Assembly (NCBI RefSeq): GCF_030286045.1
Contig: NZ_CP127390.1
Location: 1,240,001 to 1,304,000, forward strand
DNA: 64,000 nt
From: Propionimicrobium sp. PCR01-08-3
GTDB lineage: Bacteria > Actinomycetota > Actinomycetes > Propionibacteriales > Propionibacteriaceae
Direction: 5' to 3'
Positions 7,676 through 15,658 of the stretch are shown piece after piece. Both the position numbers and the translations under genes were made by a program. The notes beneath the pieces are model-generated. The model searched no databases. It saw nothing but the letters and a program-made list of their open reading frames with translations, and had not been told where the DNA came from. How positions within the stretch are numbered: the first letter of the stretch is position 1; every line of letters begins with the position of its first letter.

Positions 7676-9106
7676 ATGTCACAGGCCGATGCCACATCTC
7701 GGGTGCGCGCACTGCCGCTCGGTGCGGTTGCCCTGATCGCAACCTTGGGGAGCCTGCTGTTCGGATACGACACGGGCGTGATCTCCGGTGCCCTGCCCTT
7801 CATGGCCCATCCGGTCGACCAGGGCGGCCTGGGGCTCAGCGATGTGGCCGAAGGCGTCATCACCGCCGCCTTGCCCATCGGTGCCGCTCTCGGCTCGGTC
7901 TTCGGCGGGCAGCTCTCGGACAAATTCGGACGCCGCCGGATGCTGGTATGGCTGGCCTTCATCTTCTTCATCGGCGCCGTCGGCGCGGCAACCTCGCTGA
8001 ACATGGGCTTGATGGCCTTCTTCCGCGTCGTGCTCGGAATCGCCGTGGGCGGCGCGTCCACCACCGTGCCCGTCTACCTGGCCGAGGTTTCTCCGGCAGA
8101 GAAGCGCGGCTCGATCGTGGCCATAGATCAGGTGATGATCGTCACCGGGCAGCTTTTGGCCTACACCAACAACGCGCTGATCGCGCATCTGTACGGCGAA
8201 TCGTCATCGTGGCGGTGGATGCTGCTGTTGGCGTCCATACCCGCGATCGGGCTGTGGATCGGCATGCGGGTGATGCCGGAATCGCCGCGCTGGTTCGTCG
8301 CGCAGAACCGCGAGGATCAGGCACGGCATTCGCTCGAACGCGTCGGTGCCGAGCACATCGAGGCCCAACTCGATGACATCCGCTCCACGATCGACAAGGT
8401 TGACTCCCAGGAATCCATGGGATTCGGTGCGCTGCGGCTGCCGTGGGTGCTGCGGATCGTGGTGATCGGCATGGGGCTGTCGGTGATTCAGCAGATCACC
8501 GGCGTGAACGCCATCATGTATTACGCGCCGCGCATCCTCGAATCGACCGGTATCGGCACCAATGCGGCGCTCACCGCGACGATCGCCAACGGCGTGATCA
8601 GCGTGCTCGCGGCCCTCCTCGGCCTGATTCTGGTGCGCAAACTTCCCCGCAAGAAACTGCTGGCGCTCGGCCAGGGACTGATCGTCTTCTCACTGGTCGG
8701 TATCGGCGCCATCTCGCTCGCCACCGACGGCCAGGGTGCGACCTGGCTCGTCCTGGTGCTGATGCTGGTCTTCCTCACCGGGCAACAGGGCGCAGTCTCG
8801 CCGGTGACCTGGGTGATGATCTCCGAGGTCTTTCCGCTGCGGGTGCGCGGGCTCGGCGTGGGATTGTCGGTCCTCGTGCAGTGGCTGGCCAACGCGCTGA
8901 TCACCTTCAGCTTCCCGATCCTGCTCGGCCTGGTCGGTCTCGGACCGGTCTGCATGGTGTTCGCCGGCCTCAACGTGCTCGCGTTGATCCTTGCCGCCAG
9001 GCATCTGCCCGAGACCTCGGGACGCACGCTCGAAGAGATCGAACAGATCATGGCTGCCAGCAAACGCAGGTCGCGCGTCCGGGCGGCCGACACCCACGTC
9101 AACTGA
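7676..9106 (+). CDS. MFS sugar porter (sugar:H+ symporter family)
   Basis: 476-residue major facilitator with 12 predicted membrane spans, of the sugar porter family that includes XylE, GalP and AraE. Signatures are clear: FGYDTGVISGALPF in span 1, DKFGRRRM after span 2, PVYLAEVSPAEKRG after span 4, PESPRW before the central loop, QQITGVNAIMYYAP in span 7, and PETSGRTLEEIE at the end. The QQITGVN motif lines the sugar site in characterised members. Substrate cannot be told from sequence; a pentose, hexose or inositol is possible. The ATG at 7676 follows AGGAGG by 7-8 bases. No sugar-catabolic gene is adjacent. Confidence 0.93.
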   Translation: MSQADATSRVRALPLGAVALIATLGSLLFGYDTGVISGALPFMAHPVDQGGLGLSDVAEGVITAALPIGAALGSVFGGQLSDKFGRRRMLVWLAFIFFIGAVGAATSLNMGLMAFFRVVLGIAVGGASTTVPVYLAEVSPAEKRGSIVAIDQVMIVTGQLLAYTNNALIAHLYGESSSWRWMLLLASIPAIGLWIGMRVMPESPRWFVAQNREDQARHSLERVGAEHIEAQLDDIRSTIDKVDSQESMGFGALRLPWVLRIVVIGMGLSVIQQITGVNAIMYYAPRILESTGIGTNAALTATIANGVISVLAALLGLILVRKLPRKKLLALGQGLIVFSLVGIGAISLATDGQGATWLVLVLMLVFLTGQQGAVSPVTWVMISEVFPLRVRGLGVGLSVLVQWLANALITFSFPILLGLVGLGPVCMVFAGLNVLALILAARHLPETSGRTLEEIEQIMAASKRRSRVRAADTHVN

Positions 9107-9165
9107 TCGGCCGTTGGTCTCGATCGGCCGGTTTGGCTGATGTCAATGCCGCCCGGCCCGGTGGG

Positions 9166-9171
9166 TAAGAT
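9166..9171 (+). promoter_or_regulatory. candidate -10 element for gatCAB
   Basis: TAAGAT lies 73 bases before gatC. TGTCAA, 19 bases upstream, could serve as -35. The position just before the first gene of the gatCAB operon supports it. Confidence 0.4.
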
Positions 9172-9243
9172 GTGCCGAGTTGGCTGTGCCCGGCCGACGT
9201 GCTCGCCGACAGCCGGCGAATCTGATGTCATACAGGAGTGCTC

Positions 9244-9543
9244 GTGGAGTTGTCGGCGCAGGACGTCGCGAAGCTGGCCGATCTGGCCCGCATCGAATTG
9301 ACCGAGGAGGAGCTTGCCCGGTTGGCTCCGCAACTGGATGTGATTCTGACCTCGGTCGCGAGTGTTGCCGAGGTGGCGGCCGAAGATATCCCTCCGATGT
9401 CGCACGCCGTGCCGATGGAAAACGTCTTCCGCGACGACCAGGTGCGTCCGAGTCTGCCGGCCCTGGCCGTGCTGGCCGCGGCTCCTGCCGTCGAGGACGC
9501 GCAGTTCCGCGTCCCCCGTATCTTGGACGCGGAGGAGAACTGA
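9244..9543 (+). CDS. gatC: Asp/Glu-tRNA amidotransferase subunit C
   Basis: Small (99 residue) subunit that clamps GatA and GatB in the amidotransferase that converts misacylated Glu-tRNA(Gln), and possibly Asp-tRNA(Asn), to the correct product. [14 protein letters not shown] near the N-terminus and the C-terminal VPRILD are typical of GatC. Start chosen at GTG 9244, 5 bases after AGGAG; an in-frame GTG at 9238 overlaps that site and is less likely. First gene of gatCAB; its stop overlaps the gatA start (TGATG). Confidence 0.95.
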   Translation: MELSAQDVAKLADLARIELTEEELARLAPQLDVILTSVASVAEVAAEDIPPMSHAVPMENVFRDDQVRPSLPALAVLAAAPAVEDAQFRVPRILDAEEN

Positions 9544-11069
9544 TGTCGGCAACCATCAAGCAGACCGCCCACGAGCTCGCCCGCCGGATCGCCTCCGGGG
9601 AGCAGTCCAGTGAAGAGATCACCCGCGTGCATCTGGACCGCATCGAAGAAGTCGATGGCGATGTGCATGCCTTCCTGGCGGTGGACCGCGATCGCGCCCT
9701 CGAACAGGCCCGCGCGGTGGACGCCAAGGTCGCCGCCGGTGAAAGGCTGGGCCCACTGGCCGGCGTCCCGATCGGGGTCAAGGACCTGTTCTGCTACCAG
9801 GGCCTGCCCACCACCGCAGGATCCCGCATTCTCGAGAACTGGATCCCGCCCTACAACGCGACCGTGGTGAACCGGCTATTGGACGCCGGCATGGTGATCC
9901 TCGGCAAGACCAACCTCGACGAATTCGCGATGGGCTCGTCGACCGAGACCTCCTACTTCGGGCCCACCCGCAATCCGTGGGATCTCGGACGCATTCCCGG
10001 CGGATCGGGGGGCGGGTCGTCCGCCTGCGTGGCGGCCTATGAGGCGCCGCTGGCGGTGGGCACCGACACGGGCGGCTCGATTCGTCAACCCGCTGCTGTG
10101 ACCGGCACCGTCGGCGTCAAGCCCACCTACGGCGGGGTGTCCCGGTTCGGGGTGATCGCGATGGCCTCATCGCTGGATCAGCCGGGCCCGGTCGCCCGCA
10201 ATGTGCTGGATTCTGCGCTGCTGCATCAGGTGATCACGGGTCATGACCCGGCCGATTCGACCTCCATCGACGCGCCGGTTCCCGACATCGTCGCTGCCGC
10301 GCGTAAGGCCGACATCAAGGGCCTTCGCGTCGGTGTGGTGAAAGAGCTGGGTGGCGAGGGATACCAGCCCGGTGTCGAGCAGCGCTTCAACGAGACGATC
10401 GAGTTGCTGGGCGAACTCGGTGCCGAGGTCGTCGAGGTCAGCTGCCCGCACTTCGTGCACGCGCTGGCGACCTATTACCTGATCATGCCGGCCGAGGTCT
10501 CCAGCAACCTGTCGCGCTATGACGGCATGCGCTACGGCTTGCGGGTGAACGATGACGGAACGCACTCCACCGAGCAGGTGATGCGGGCAAGCCGCGCAGC
10601 CGGATTCGGCGACGAGGTGAAGCGGCGCATCATCATCGGCACCTACGCGCTGTCGGCGGGCTACTACGACGCCTATTACGGCTCGGCGCAGAAGATGCGT
10701 ACCTTGATCTCGCGAGACTTCGCGTCCGCGTTCACCAAGTGCGATGTGCTGGTTTCGCCGTCCACCCCGACCACCGCCTTCAAGTTCGGCGAGCGGATGA
10801 ACGATCCGATCGCGATGTACAAGTCCGATCTGTGCACGATCCCGGCGAATCTGGCGGGCAATTCCGCGGCGAGTTTCCCGATCGGTTTGGACGCCCCGGG
10901 CGGGCTGCCGGTCGGCTTGCAGGTGATGGCACCTGCGATGGCGGACGACCGCTGTTACCTGGTGGGAGCTGCCGTGGAGGCCGCGCTGAACGATCGCTGG
11001 GGAGGGCCCCTGCTGGATCAGGCTCCCGAGCTCGGGCATGCCGCCGGCCAGAAGGAGAGCGTGCGATGA
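9543..11069 (+). CDS. gatA: Asp/Glu-tRNA amidotransferase subunit A
   Basis: Amidase subunit that releases ammonia from glutamine for transamidation on the tRNA. Amidase signature with the Ser-cisSer-Lys triad: Lys80 in [10 protein letters not shown], Ser155 in [10 protein letters not shown] and Ser179 in [12 protein letters not shown]. Length of 508 residues is slightly above the 485-500 usual for the family. The ATG overlaps the gatC stop by one base; a longer reading frame that begins further upstream overlaps gatC and lacks a ribosome site, so it is rejected. It overlaps gatB by four bases (ATGA), indicating translational coupling of all three subunits. Confidence 0.97.
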   Translation: MSATIKQTAHELARRIASGEQSSEEITRVHLDRIEEVDGDVHAFLAVDRDRALEQARAVDAKVAAGERLGPLAGVPIGVKDLFCYQGLPTTAGSRILENWIPPYNATVVNRLLDAGMVILGKTNLDEFAMGSSTETSYFGPTRNPWDLGRIPGGSGGGSSACVAAYEAPLAVGTDTGGSIRQPAAVTGTVGVKPTYGGVSRFGVIAMASSLDQPGPVARNVLDSALLHQVITGHDPADSTSIDAPVPDIVAAARKADIKGLRVGVVKELGGEGYQPGVEQRFNETIELLGELGAEVVEVSCPHFVHALATYYLIMPAEVSSNLSRYDGMRYGLRVNDDGTHSTEQVMRASRAAGFGDEVKRRIIIGTYALSAGYYDAYYGSAQKMRTLISRDFASAFTKCDVLVSPSTPTTAFKFGERMNDPIAMYKSDLCTIPANLAGNSAASFPIGLDAPGGLPVGLQVMAPAMADDRCYLVGAAVEAALNDRWGGPLLDQAPELGHAAGQKESVR

Positions 11070-12568
11070 GCGTCTATGTCAGCAATGAGCTGATGGACTA
11101 TGACGAGGCGATGACCCGCTTCGACGTGGTGCTCGGCCTCGAGGTTCACGTCGAACTCAACACGAAGTCGAAGATGTGGTGCGGATGCACGACCGAGTTC
11201 GGCGGCGAACCGAACTCACACACCTGCCCGGTCTGCCTGGGGCTGCCCGGCTCGCTGCCGGTGGTGAACAAGAAGGCCGTCGAATCGGCCATCCGGATCG
11301 GGCTGTCGCTGGGCTGCGATATCGCCGAATGGTGCCGGTTCGCGCGCAAGAATTACTTCTACCCGGATATGCCGAAGGACTACCAGGTCTCGCAATACGA
11401 CGAGCCACTGTGTATCGACGGCGAGGTCACCATCGAGCTCGACGGCGAGAACTATGTCGTCCCGATCGAGCGGGTGCACATGGAAGAAGACGCCGGAAAG
11501 AACACCCACGTCGGGGGATCCGGACGCATCCAGGGGGCCGGGCATTCGCTGGTCGACTACAACCGGGCCGGTGTGCCGCTGATGGAGATCGTCACCCGCC
11601 CGGTGTTCGGCACCGGACGCAAGGGCCCCGAGGTGGCGCGCGCTTATATGGCGTATCTGCGCGAGATGATGCGGGCTTTGGGTGTTTCCGAGGCGCGGAT
11701 GGAGCGCGGCAATATGCGCTGCGACGCCAACGTGTCGCTGATGCCGAAGGGCTCGACCGAGCTCGGCATCCGCACCGAGACGAAGAACGTGAACTCGCTG
11801 AAGTCGGTCGAGGGAGCGCTGCGCTTTGAGATCTGCCGGCAGGCCGCCGTCTTGGCTTCCGGTGGCCGGGTGCATCAAGAAACCCGGATGTGGAACGAGG
11901 CGGGATTCACCACCTCGGGCCGCTCCAAGGAGGAGGCTGAGGACTACCGCTACTTCCCCGAGCCCGATCTGGTGCCGGTGGCGCCCTCGCGCGAATGGGT
12001 GGCCGAACTGCGTGCCACCTTGCCCGAGCCTCCTGCTCAGCGCCGCGCCCGGTTGCAGACCGAGTGGGGATTCACCGACCTCGAGATGCGCGACGTCAAT
12101 GGCGTCGAAGGGGCACTGGAATTGATCGATGCGACCGTCCAGGCAGGCTGCTCGGCCGGTGCCGCCCGCAAATGGTGGGTGGGTGACTTGGCCCGCCGGG
12201 CCAACGAGTCCGGTATTGCCTTGGACGAGGTCGCCATGACGCCCGCCCAGGTCGCCGCTCTGCAAGGCCTGGTGGACGACGGCACCCTGACCGACAAGCT
12301 CGCGCGCCAGGTGATCGACGGCGTGCTGGCCGGCGAAGGCGAGCCCGCCGATGTCGTCGCGGCCAGAGGTTTGGCCGTGGTCAGCGACGACGGTGCCCTG
12401 TCAGCTGCGGTGGACGCCGCCATCGACGCGAACCCGGGCGTCGCCGAGAAGATCCGCGGCGGCAAGGTCCAGGCGGCCGGTGCCCTGATCGGCGCGGTGA
12501 TGAAGGCGATGAAGGGCCAAGCCGACGCCGCCCGCGTCCGGGAACTGATTCTGGAAAAGCTCAGCTGA
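11066..12568 (+). CDS. gatB: Asp/Glu-tRNA amidotransferase subunit B
   Basis: 500-residue subunit that phosphorylates the misacylated aminoacyl-tRNA and carries out transamidation with ammonia from GatA. The N-terminal [21 protein letters not shown] and [11 protein letters not shown] carry the four zinc-binding cysteines. [16 protein letters not shown] is the family core motif. The C-terminal YqeY-like tail (about 385-500) binds tRNA. The ATG at 11066 follows AAGGAG by 8 bases and overlaps the gatA stop. In mycobacteria pfkA intervenes between gatA and gatB; here they are directly joined. The convergent HAAS protein gene follows after 40 bases. Confidence 0.97.
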   Translation: MSVYVSNELMDYDEAMTRFDVVLGLEVHVELNTKSKMWCGCTTEFGGEPNSHTCPVCLGLPGSLPVVNKKAVESAIRIGLSLGCDIAEWCRFARKNYFYPDMPKDYQVSQYDEPLCIDGEVTIELDGENYVVPIERVHMEEDAGKNTHVGGSGRIQGAGHSLVDYNRAGVPLMEIVTRPVFGTGRKGPEVARAYMAYLREMMRALGVSEARMERGNMRCDANVSLMPKGSTELGIRTETKNVNSLKSVEGALRFEICRQAAVLASGGRVHQETRMWNEAGFTTSGRSKEEAEDYRYFPEPDLVPVAPSREWVAELRATLPEPPAQRRARLQTEWGFTDLEMRDVNGVEGALELIDATVQAGCSAGAARKWWVGDLARRANESGIALDEVAMTPAQVAALQGLVDDGTLTDKLARQVIDGVLAGEGEPADVVAARGLAVVSDDGALSAAVDAAIDANPGVAEKIRGGKVQAAGALIGAVMKAMKGQADAARVRELILEKLS

Positions 12569-12608
12569 GCAGCAGTACTACCGGCCCCGGTGATCGTCCG
12601 CCTCCCGC

Positions 12609-13979
12609 TCAGCTGAAGGCGAAGATGGGCGGGACCACCAGCACGACGAAGAGGGCCCAGATCGGGTAGACGGGAAGGAACAGCGTCTGCCATCTGAGCA
12701 GCCGGGCAAAGGGTGATCGGCCCGCACAGAACCCTGCCGCGAGCACGGCCGACCAGGTGAGCTGCACACCGAGAAGGACATTGAGCCCGAGTGCCACGAC
12801 CTTGTTGGGGCTGGCCCCGAACTCGGCAATGCGGGTGGTCATCGCGGCCATCCCCACGGCATCGACGGCGAGTGCCGCTAGCAGCAGAGCGATGAGCAGC
12901 CAGTCGAAGAACTGCGGTGGCGCCAGCGGATCGCGGGCCGAAATCGAGTAGAGCAAGAGGCACAGCACCAGCATCCCGATCGCGTCCATCACTATCAGCA
13001 GCGTCCGGTCGGCCTCGGTGAGGTCGCCCGCGTTGATCAGAGCGATCAGGCAGCCGATCAACATCGCCAGGGTGAGCGGCGTGAAGATCTTGGTGAGCAC
13101 CGGGGCGAGGTTCTCGATGACGTTCTGCTTGGCTTCGACCAGCCAACAGGCCACCACCAAAGCTCCGGGAACCCCCAGCGGCAGAATCCAATCTCCGACC
13201 AGCGGACCGCTCACGGCGTACGGCACCCGGGCGAGGTCGAGCACCGATAGCAACAGAGCAATGAGCACGCCTCCTCCGATCGCCAGCAAGCCGAAGTAGA
13301 TCGCAAATTCGCCGCTGAACCGGACGAAGTTCATCCGGCGTTCGGCAGATCGCCAGCGTCCGGATACGTAGGCGAGCCCAACTGCAGCCCAGCCAACGAC
13401 AGACGCGTGCAGTACCGCGATCATCTGGGTGCTGCCCGAGGTGTCGAACGGGTAGACATTGAGAGCTGTGGCGAGCACCGCAAAGATCGCTGCGATGGCC
13501 ACGGCCACAGGCAGTGAGAGCTGGCGTTTCCAACCGAGATAGCAGGCGGCGAAGGGCAGCGCCAGTAGCGCGGCATTTGCGATGAACGACGTCTCATCGA
13601 GCAATGCGAATCCGGCCTTGACACAGATTCCTGCGGCAACGGCGATGAGCAGGGTGACGAGCAATTCGCGGGACGAACGGCATCGCGCCGTGGGCCCGGG
13701 CGAGACCAATACGAGCTGCTTCCACAGCCGCTCGGAGTGCTCTTGCGCGAACTCTCGCGAGAGCTCATCCAACCGGCCCATCCGCTTGACTGCCACCAGG
13801 AACGCTTCCTCATCGTCGAGGCCCGCTGCCTTGAGATCGGTGATGCATTCGCGCAGATGGTCCTCCATTTCGTCCACATCTGCCGCCGAGATCGCCTCGC
13901 GGCGCTGCACGAAACGGCGCCATTGCCCGATCTGGGCCTCCAGCGCGTCGGTGGATCCGGCTTCGGAATAGGCGCTCAT
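12609..13979 (-). CDS. HAAS-domain (permease prefix) multi-span membrane protein
   Basis: 456-residue protein with a cytoplasmic helical HAAS/permease-prefix domain at about residues 10-85 (ALEAQIGQWRRFVQRREAI, then DEMEDHLRECITDLKAAGLDDEEAFLVAVKRMG), followed by about ten hydrophobic spans. HAAS domains are known to be encoded next to PadR-type winged-helix repressors and are thought to pass signals to or from them. That pairing is exact here: the start at 13979 overlaps the PadR stop (TGATG), so the two are cotranscribed. The membrane part has no transporter motif that I recognise. The reading frame could extend upstream across padR, but the overlap and the AGGGTGGG site support the chosen start. 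Confidence 0.85.
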   Translation of the reverse strand: MSAYSEAGSTDALEAQIGQWRRFVQRREAISAADVDEMEDHLRECITDLKAAGLDDEEAFLVAVKRMGRLDELSREFAQEHSERLWKQLVLVSPGPTARCRSSRELLVTLLIAVAAGICVKAGFALLDETSFIANAALLALPFAACYLGWKRQLSLPVAVAIAAIFAVLATALNVYPFDTSGSTQMIAVLHASVVGWAAVGLAYVSGRWRSAERRMNFVRFSGEFAIYFGLLAIGGGVLIALLLSVLDLARVPYAVSGPLVGDWILPLGVPGALVVACWLVEAKQNVIENLAPVLTKIFTPLTLAMLIGCLIALINAGDLTEADRTLLIVMDAIGMLVLCLLLYSISARDPLAPPQFFDWLLIALLLAALAVDAVGMAAMTTRIAEFGASPNKVVALGLNVLLGVQLTWSAVLAAGFCAGRSPFARLLRWQTLFLPVYPIWALFVVLVVPPIFAFS

Positions 13980-14341
13980 CAGGCCCACCCTTGGGCTGGG
14001 CGTTCCGCCGGACGGGCGCTGTTCCACACCTGTGCGAGTGCCGCGGCCACCACATCCCATTGACTCTGCCGATCGGCGAGCAGAGCCAGGCCCGACTCGG
14101 TGATCGCATAGTGCTTGCGGCGGCGTCCGATTTCGGAGGTGCCCCACGATGATTGCACGTAGCCGAGGCGCTCGAGCCGGTGCAGCAGGGGATAGAGCAT
14201 GCCATCGGTCCACTGCATCCGGCCATCGGACAGTTCGTTCACGCGTTTGAGAATGGCGTAGCCATACGACTCTCCATTGGCCAGAATGCCCAGGACGAGC
14301 GGTGTCGCCGAGGCGGCCACCAGATCCTTGTCGATATGCAT
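13979..14341 (-). CDS. PadR-family transcriptional regulator
   Basis: 120-residue PadR winged-helix protein. The segment LVLGILANGESYGYAILKRVNELSDGRMQWTDGMLYPLLHRLERLGYVQSSW is the classic PadR DNA-binding region, followed by RRRKHYAITESGLALL in the wing. The C-terminal helix (about 90-118) would form the dimer. The ATG at 14341 has AGGAG 4-5 bases upstream; that site lies inside the left arm of an inverted repeat, so autorepression of translation or transcription is likely. Cotranscribed with the HAAS membrane protein, the probable target or sensor. The effector is unknown. Confidence 0.93.
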   Translation of the reverse strand: MHIDKDLVAASATPLVLGILANGESYGYAILKRVNELSDGRMQWTDGMLYPLLHRLERLGYVQSSWGTSEIGRRRKHYAITESGLALLADRQSQWDVVAAALAQVWNSARPAERPAQGWA

Positions 14342-14348
14342 TGGTCTC

Positions 14349-14397
14349 CTATCCCTAGATCCGCTAGGTGTCGTAACCATAGCAGACCTAGGGATAG
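14349..14397 (-). promoter_or_regulatory. promoter and probable PadR operator
   Basis: Perfect 10-base arms CTATCCCTAG (14349-14358) and CTAGGGATAG (14388-14397) flank TATGGT, a plausible -10 element for padR on the minus strand. A second CCTAG-N5-CTAGG repeat starts within the first arm. Binding by PadR is inferred from position and symmetry. Confidence 0.6.
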
Positions 14398-14402
14398 TCA
14401 TT

Positions 14403-14515
14403 GGAAACGGCGAGCGCCGACAGTTCATCCTCACTCCACAAATCGATGCCGAAGAGTTCAAGTCGCTGACGCCGTAATAGGCCATTACGAGGTGAGTCGG
14501 CGCTCGTGTTTCGCT
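14403..14515. repeat. long imperfect inverted-repeat element, about 110 bp
   Basis: CGAGCGCCGAC at 14411-14421 and GTCGGCGCTCG at 14496-14506 are perfect complements. Pairing continues imperfectly outward (GAAAC with GTTTC) and inward (TCATCCTC with GAGGTGA). A small inner hairpin GTAAT/ATTAC lies near 14474. No protein is convincing inside. It may be a MITE-like repeat or a structured RNA; it lies between the PadR promoter and a decayed toxin gene. Confidence 0.45.
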
Positions 14516-14535
14516 TCGATGCGAATCCGTTAACG

Positions 14536-14652
14536 TCAGGAGTTAAGTTTGTGCTCCCAGTCTTGACCACCGTGGAAGACGCCGATGACGTTGATGACGG
14601 TTTCGTCTATCGATTCGTCGACTGTGTAGGCCACAACCGTCCGGACTATCAC
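14536..14652 (-). pseudogene. RelE/ParE toxin C-terminal remnant
   Basis: Minus-strand frame of 38 codons that reads RTVVAYTVDESIDETVINV and then IGVFHGGQDWEHKLNS before a TGA at 14536. The YTVD strand and the VFHGGQDWE ending are characteristic of the last third of RelE/ParE-type ribosome or gyrase toxins, which are normally 90-100 residues long. The N-terminal two thirds are missing, replaced by the end of the alpha/beta hydrolase gene, whose stop codon overlaps the fragment. No antitoxin is recognisable nearby. The remnant is judged inactive. Confidence 0.6.
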
Positions 14653-15467
14653 GACCGGGCAACCGCTGCATTGAACAGGTCACCGACCGCGTCGTCCCGG
14701 GCGACGTCCTCGCACAGCACTTGGGGCCACCTGGCGACATCTGTGGGCCGGTTGGCGACCTGAAGGGTGGCGTTCGGCATCAGATCGAGCAGGGCATGGG
14801 CGGTGGACAGCGGGTGCCCGGAATCCTCGGTCCAGGTGAGGATGGTCGCCGGCGCCGTGATGTCCTTGATCTGCTGACGGGCGGGGAAATTGCTCTTCGC
14901 CGCACCGCGCAGCGCGGAGGGCAGCAGAGCCTCGGAAATATCAGGAGTGGTATCCGGGCGTCCGAAAGTTGCCGGTGGTTGCGGGGAATCCTGGTCAAGG
15001 GCGATGAATGCGCGGACGCCCTCACGTTCGACCAGTTCGGCCCGTTGCACATAGTTGGACGCCTGCGCAGCGCGGGTCTCCCAGGCCGTCGGCGGCAACA
15101 GCAAAGTGAACCCGCTGAAGCGATCCGGCTGCATGACCGCCGCATGCAACAGCGTGCCCACCCCCATGGACGATCCGACGCCGTGCACCTTCTCACCCGG
15201 GAACCAGGCGTCCAGCACGATCAGCAGATCGCTTGCGAGTACCGGCCAGCGGTAGTCATCGGGAACCGGGCGTCCGGTGGAGCGGCCATGCCCGCGCGCG
15301 TCGTACCGCAAGAGCCGCGTCCCGCTCAATCCGATGCCCAGGTCCAGGTCGAGCAGGCGGTCTCGCTTGCGGCTCGACATCAGGCCATGCAGCTGGACGA
15401 CCGGATGCCCACCTTCATCGCTCATCTCGACATCGAGCAGCGCTCCGGGAACAGACTGTTCGGGCAC
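14649..15467 (-). CDS. alpha/beta-hydrolase fold protein
   Basis: 272-residue alpha/beta hydrolase. VVQLHGLM near residue 25 is the oxyanion-hole HG motif, LLRYDARGHGRSTG is the loop typical of the fold, and GVGSSMGVG near 98 holds the nucleophile serine (G-x-S-x-G). The distal Asp is probably in TWTEDSGHPL; the catalytic His is not obvious at the expected C-terminal position. Substrate is unknown; esterase, lactonase or non-heme peroxidase-type activity is possible. Start chosen at GTG 15467, 6 bases after GGAGG; the preceding GTG at 15470 is too close to it. Divergent from the condensation-domain gene with a shared control region. The 3' end overlaps a toxin relic. Confidence 0.8.
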   Translation of the reverse strand: MPEQSVPGALLDVEMSDEGGHPVVQLHGLMSSRKRDRLLDLDLGIGLSGTRLLRYDARGHGRSTGRPVPDDYRWPVLASDLLIVLDAWFPGEKVHGVGSSMGVGTLLHAAVMQPDRFSGFTLLLPPTAWETRAAQASNYVQRAELVEREGVRAFIALDQDSPQPPATFGRPDTTPDISEALLPSALRGAAKSNFPARQQIKDITAPATILTWTEDSGHPLSTAHALLDLMPNATLQVANRPTDVARWPQVLCEDVARDDAVGDLFNAAVARS

Positions 15468-15497
15468 CACACACCTCCAGAGCCGACCATGATCATC

Positions 15498-15520
15498 GAT
15501 TCAGGGGGCGACCCTGAATC
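15498..15520. promoter_or_regulatory. inverted repeat in divergent promoter region
   Basis: Perfect 9-base arms GATTCAGGG and CCCTGAATC separated by GGCGA, in the gap between the divergent hydrolase and condensation-domain genes. It is 31 bases before the hydrolase start and could be an operator controlling both genes. Confidence 0.5.
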
Positions 15521-15658
15521 CGCCGATTTCCGCGTCACCCGCTACGGCGACCATCAGCATGCTCAGGCTAACGAACAACCTGGTTGGGCCGTGACACGGT
15601 CATGCCTCGTCACGAAGAATTAACGTGGCACCGATCGATATACACCTAGGCTTGCCGA

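Noticed and set aside
9180-9542. Long N-terminal extension of gatA
   Set aside because: It overlaps gatC, lacks a ribosome site, and conserved GatA sequence starts at 9543.
14388-14570. 60-codon minus-strand frame upstream of padR
   Set aside because: It runs through the inverted-repeat element and ends in the padR operator; no similarity recognised.
14506-14763. 85-codon plus-strand frame over the toxin relic
   Set aside because: Its sequence has no family resemblance, while the minus strand carries clear RelE/ParE and hydrolase sequence.
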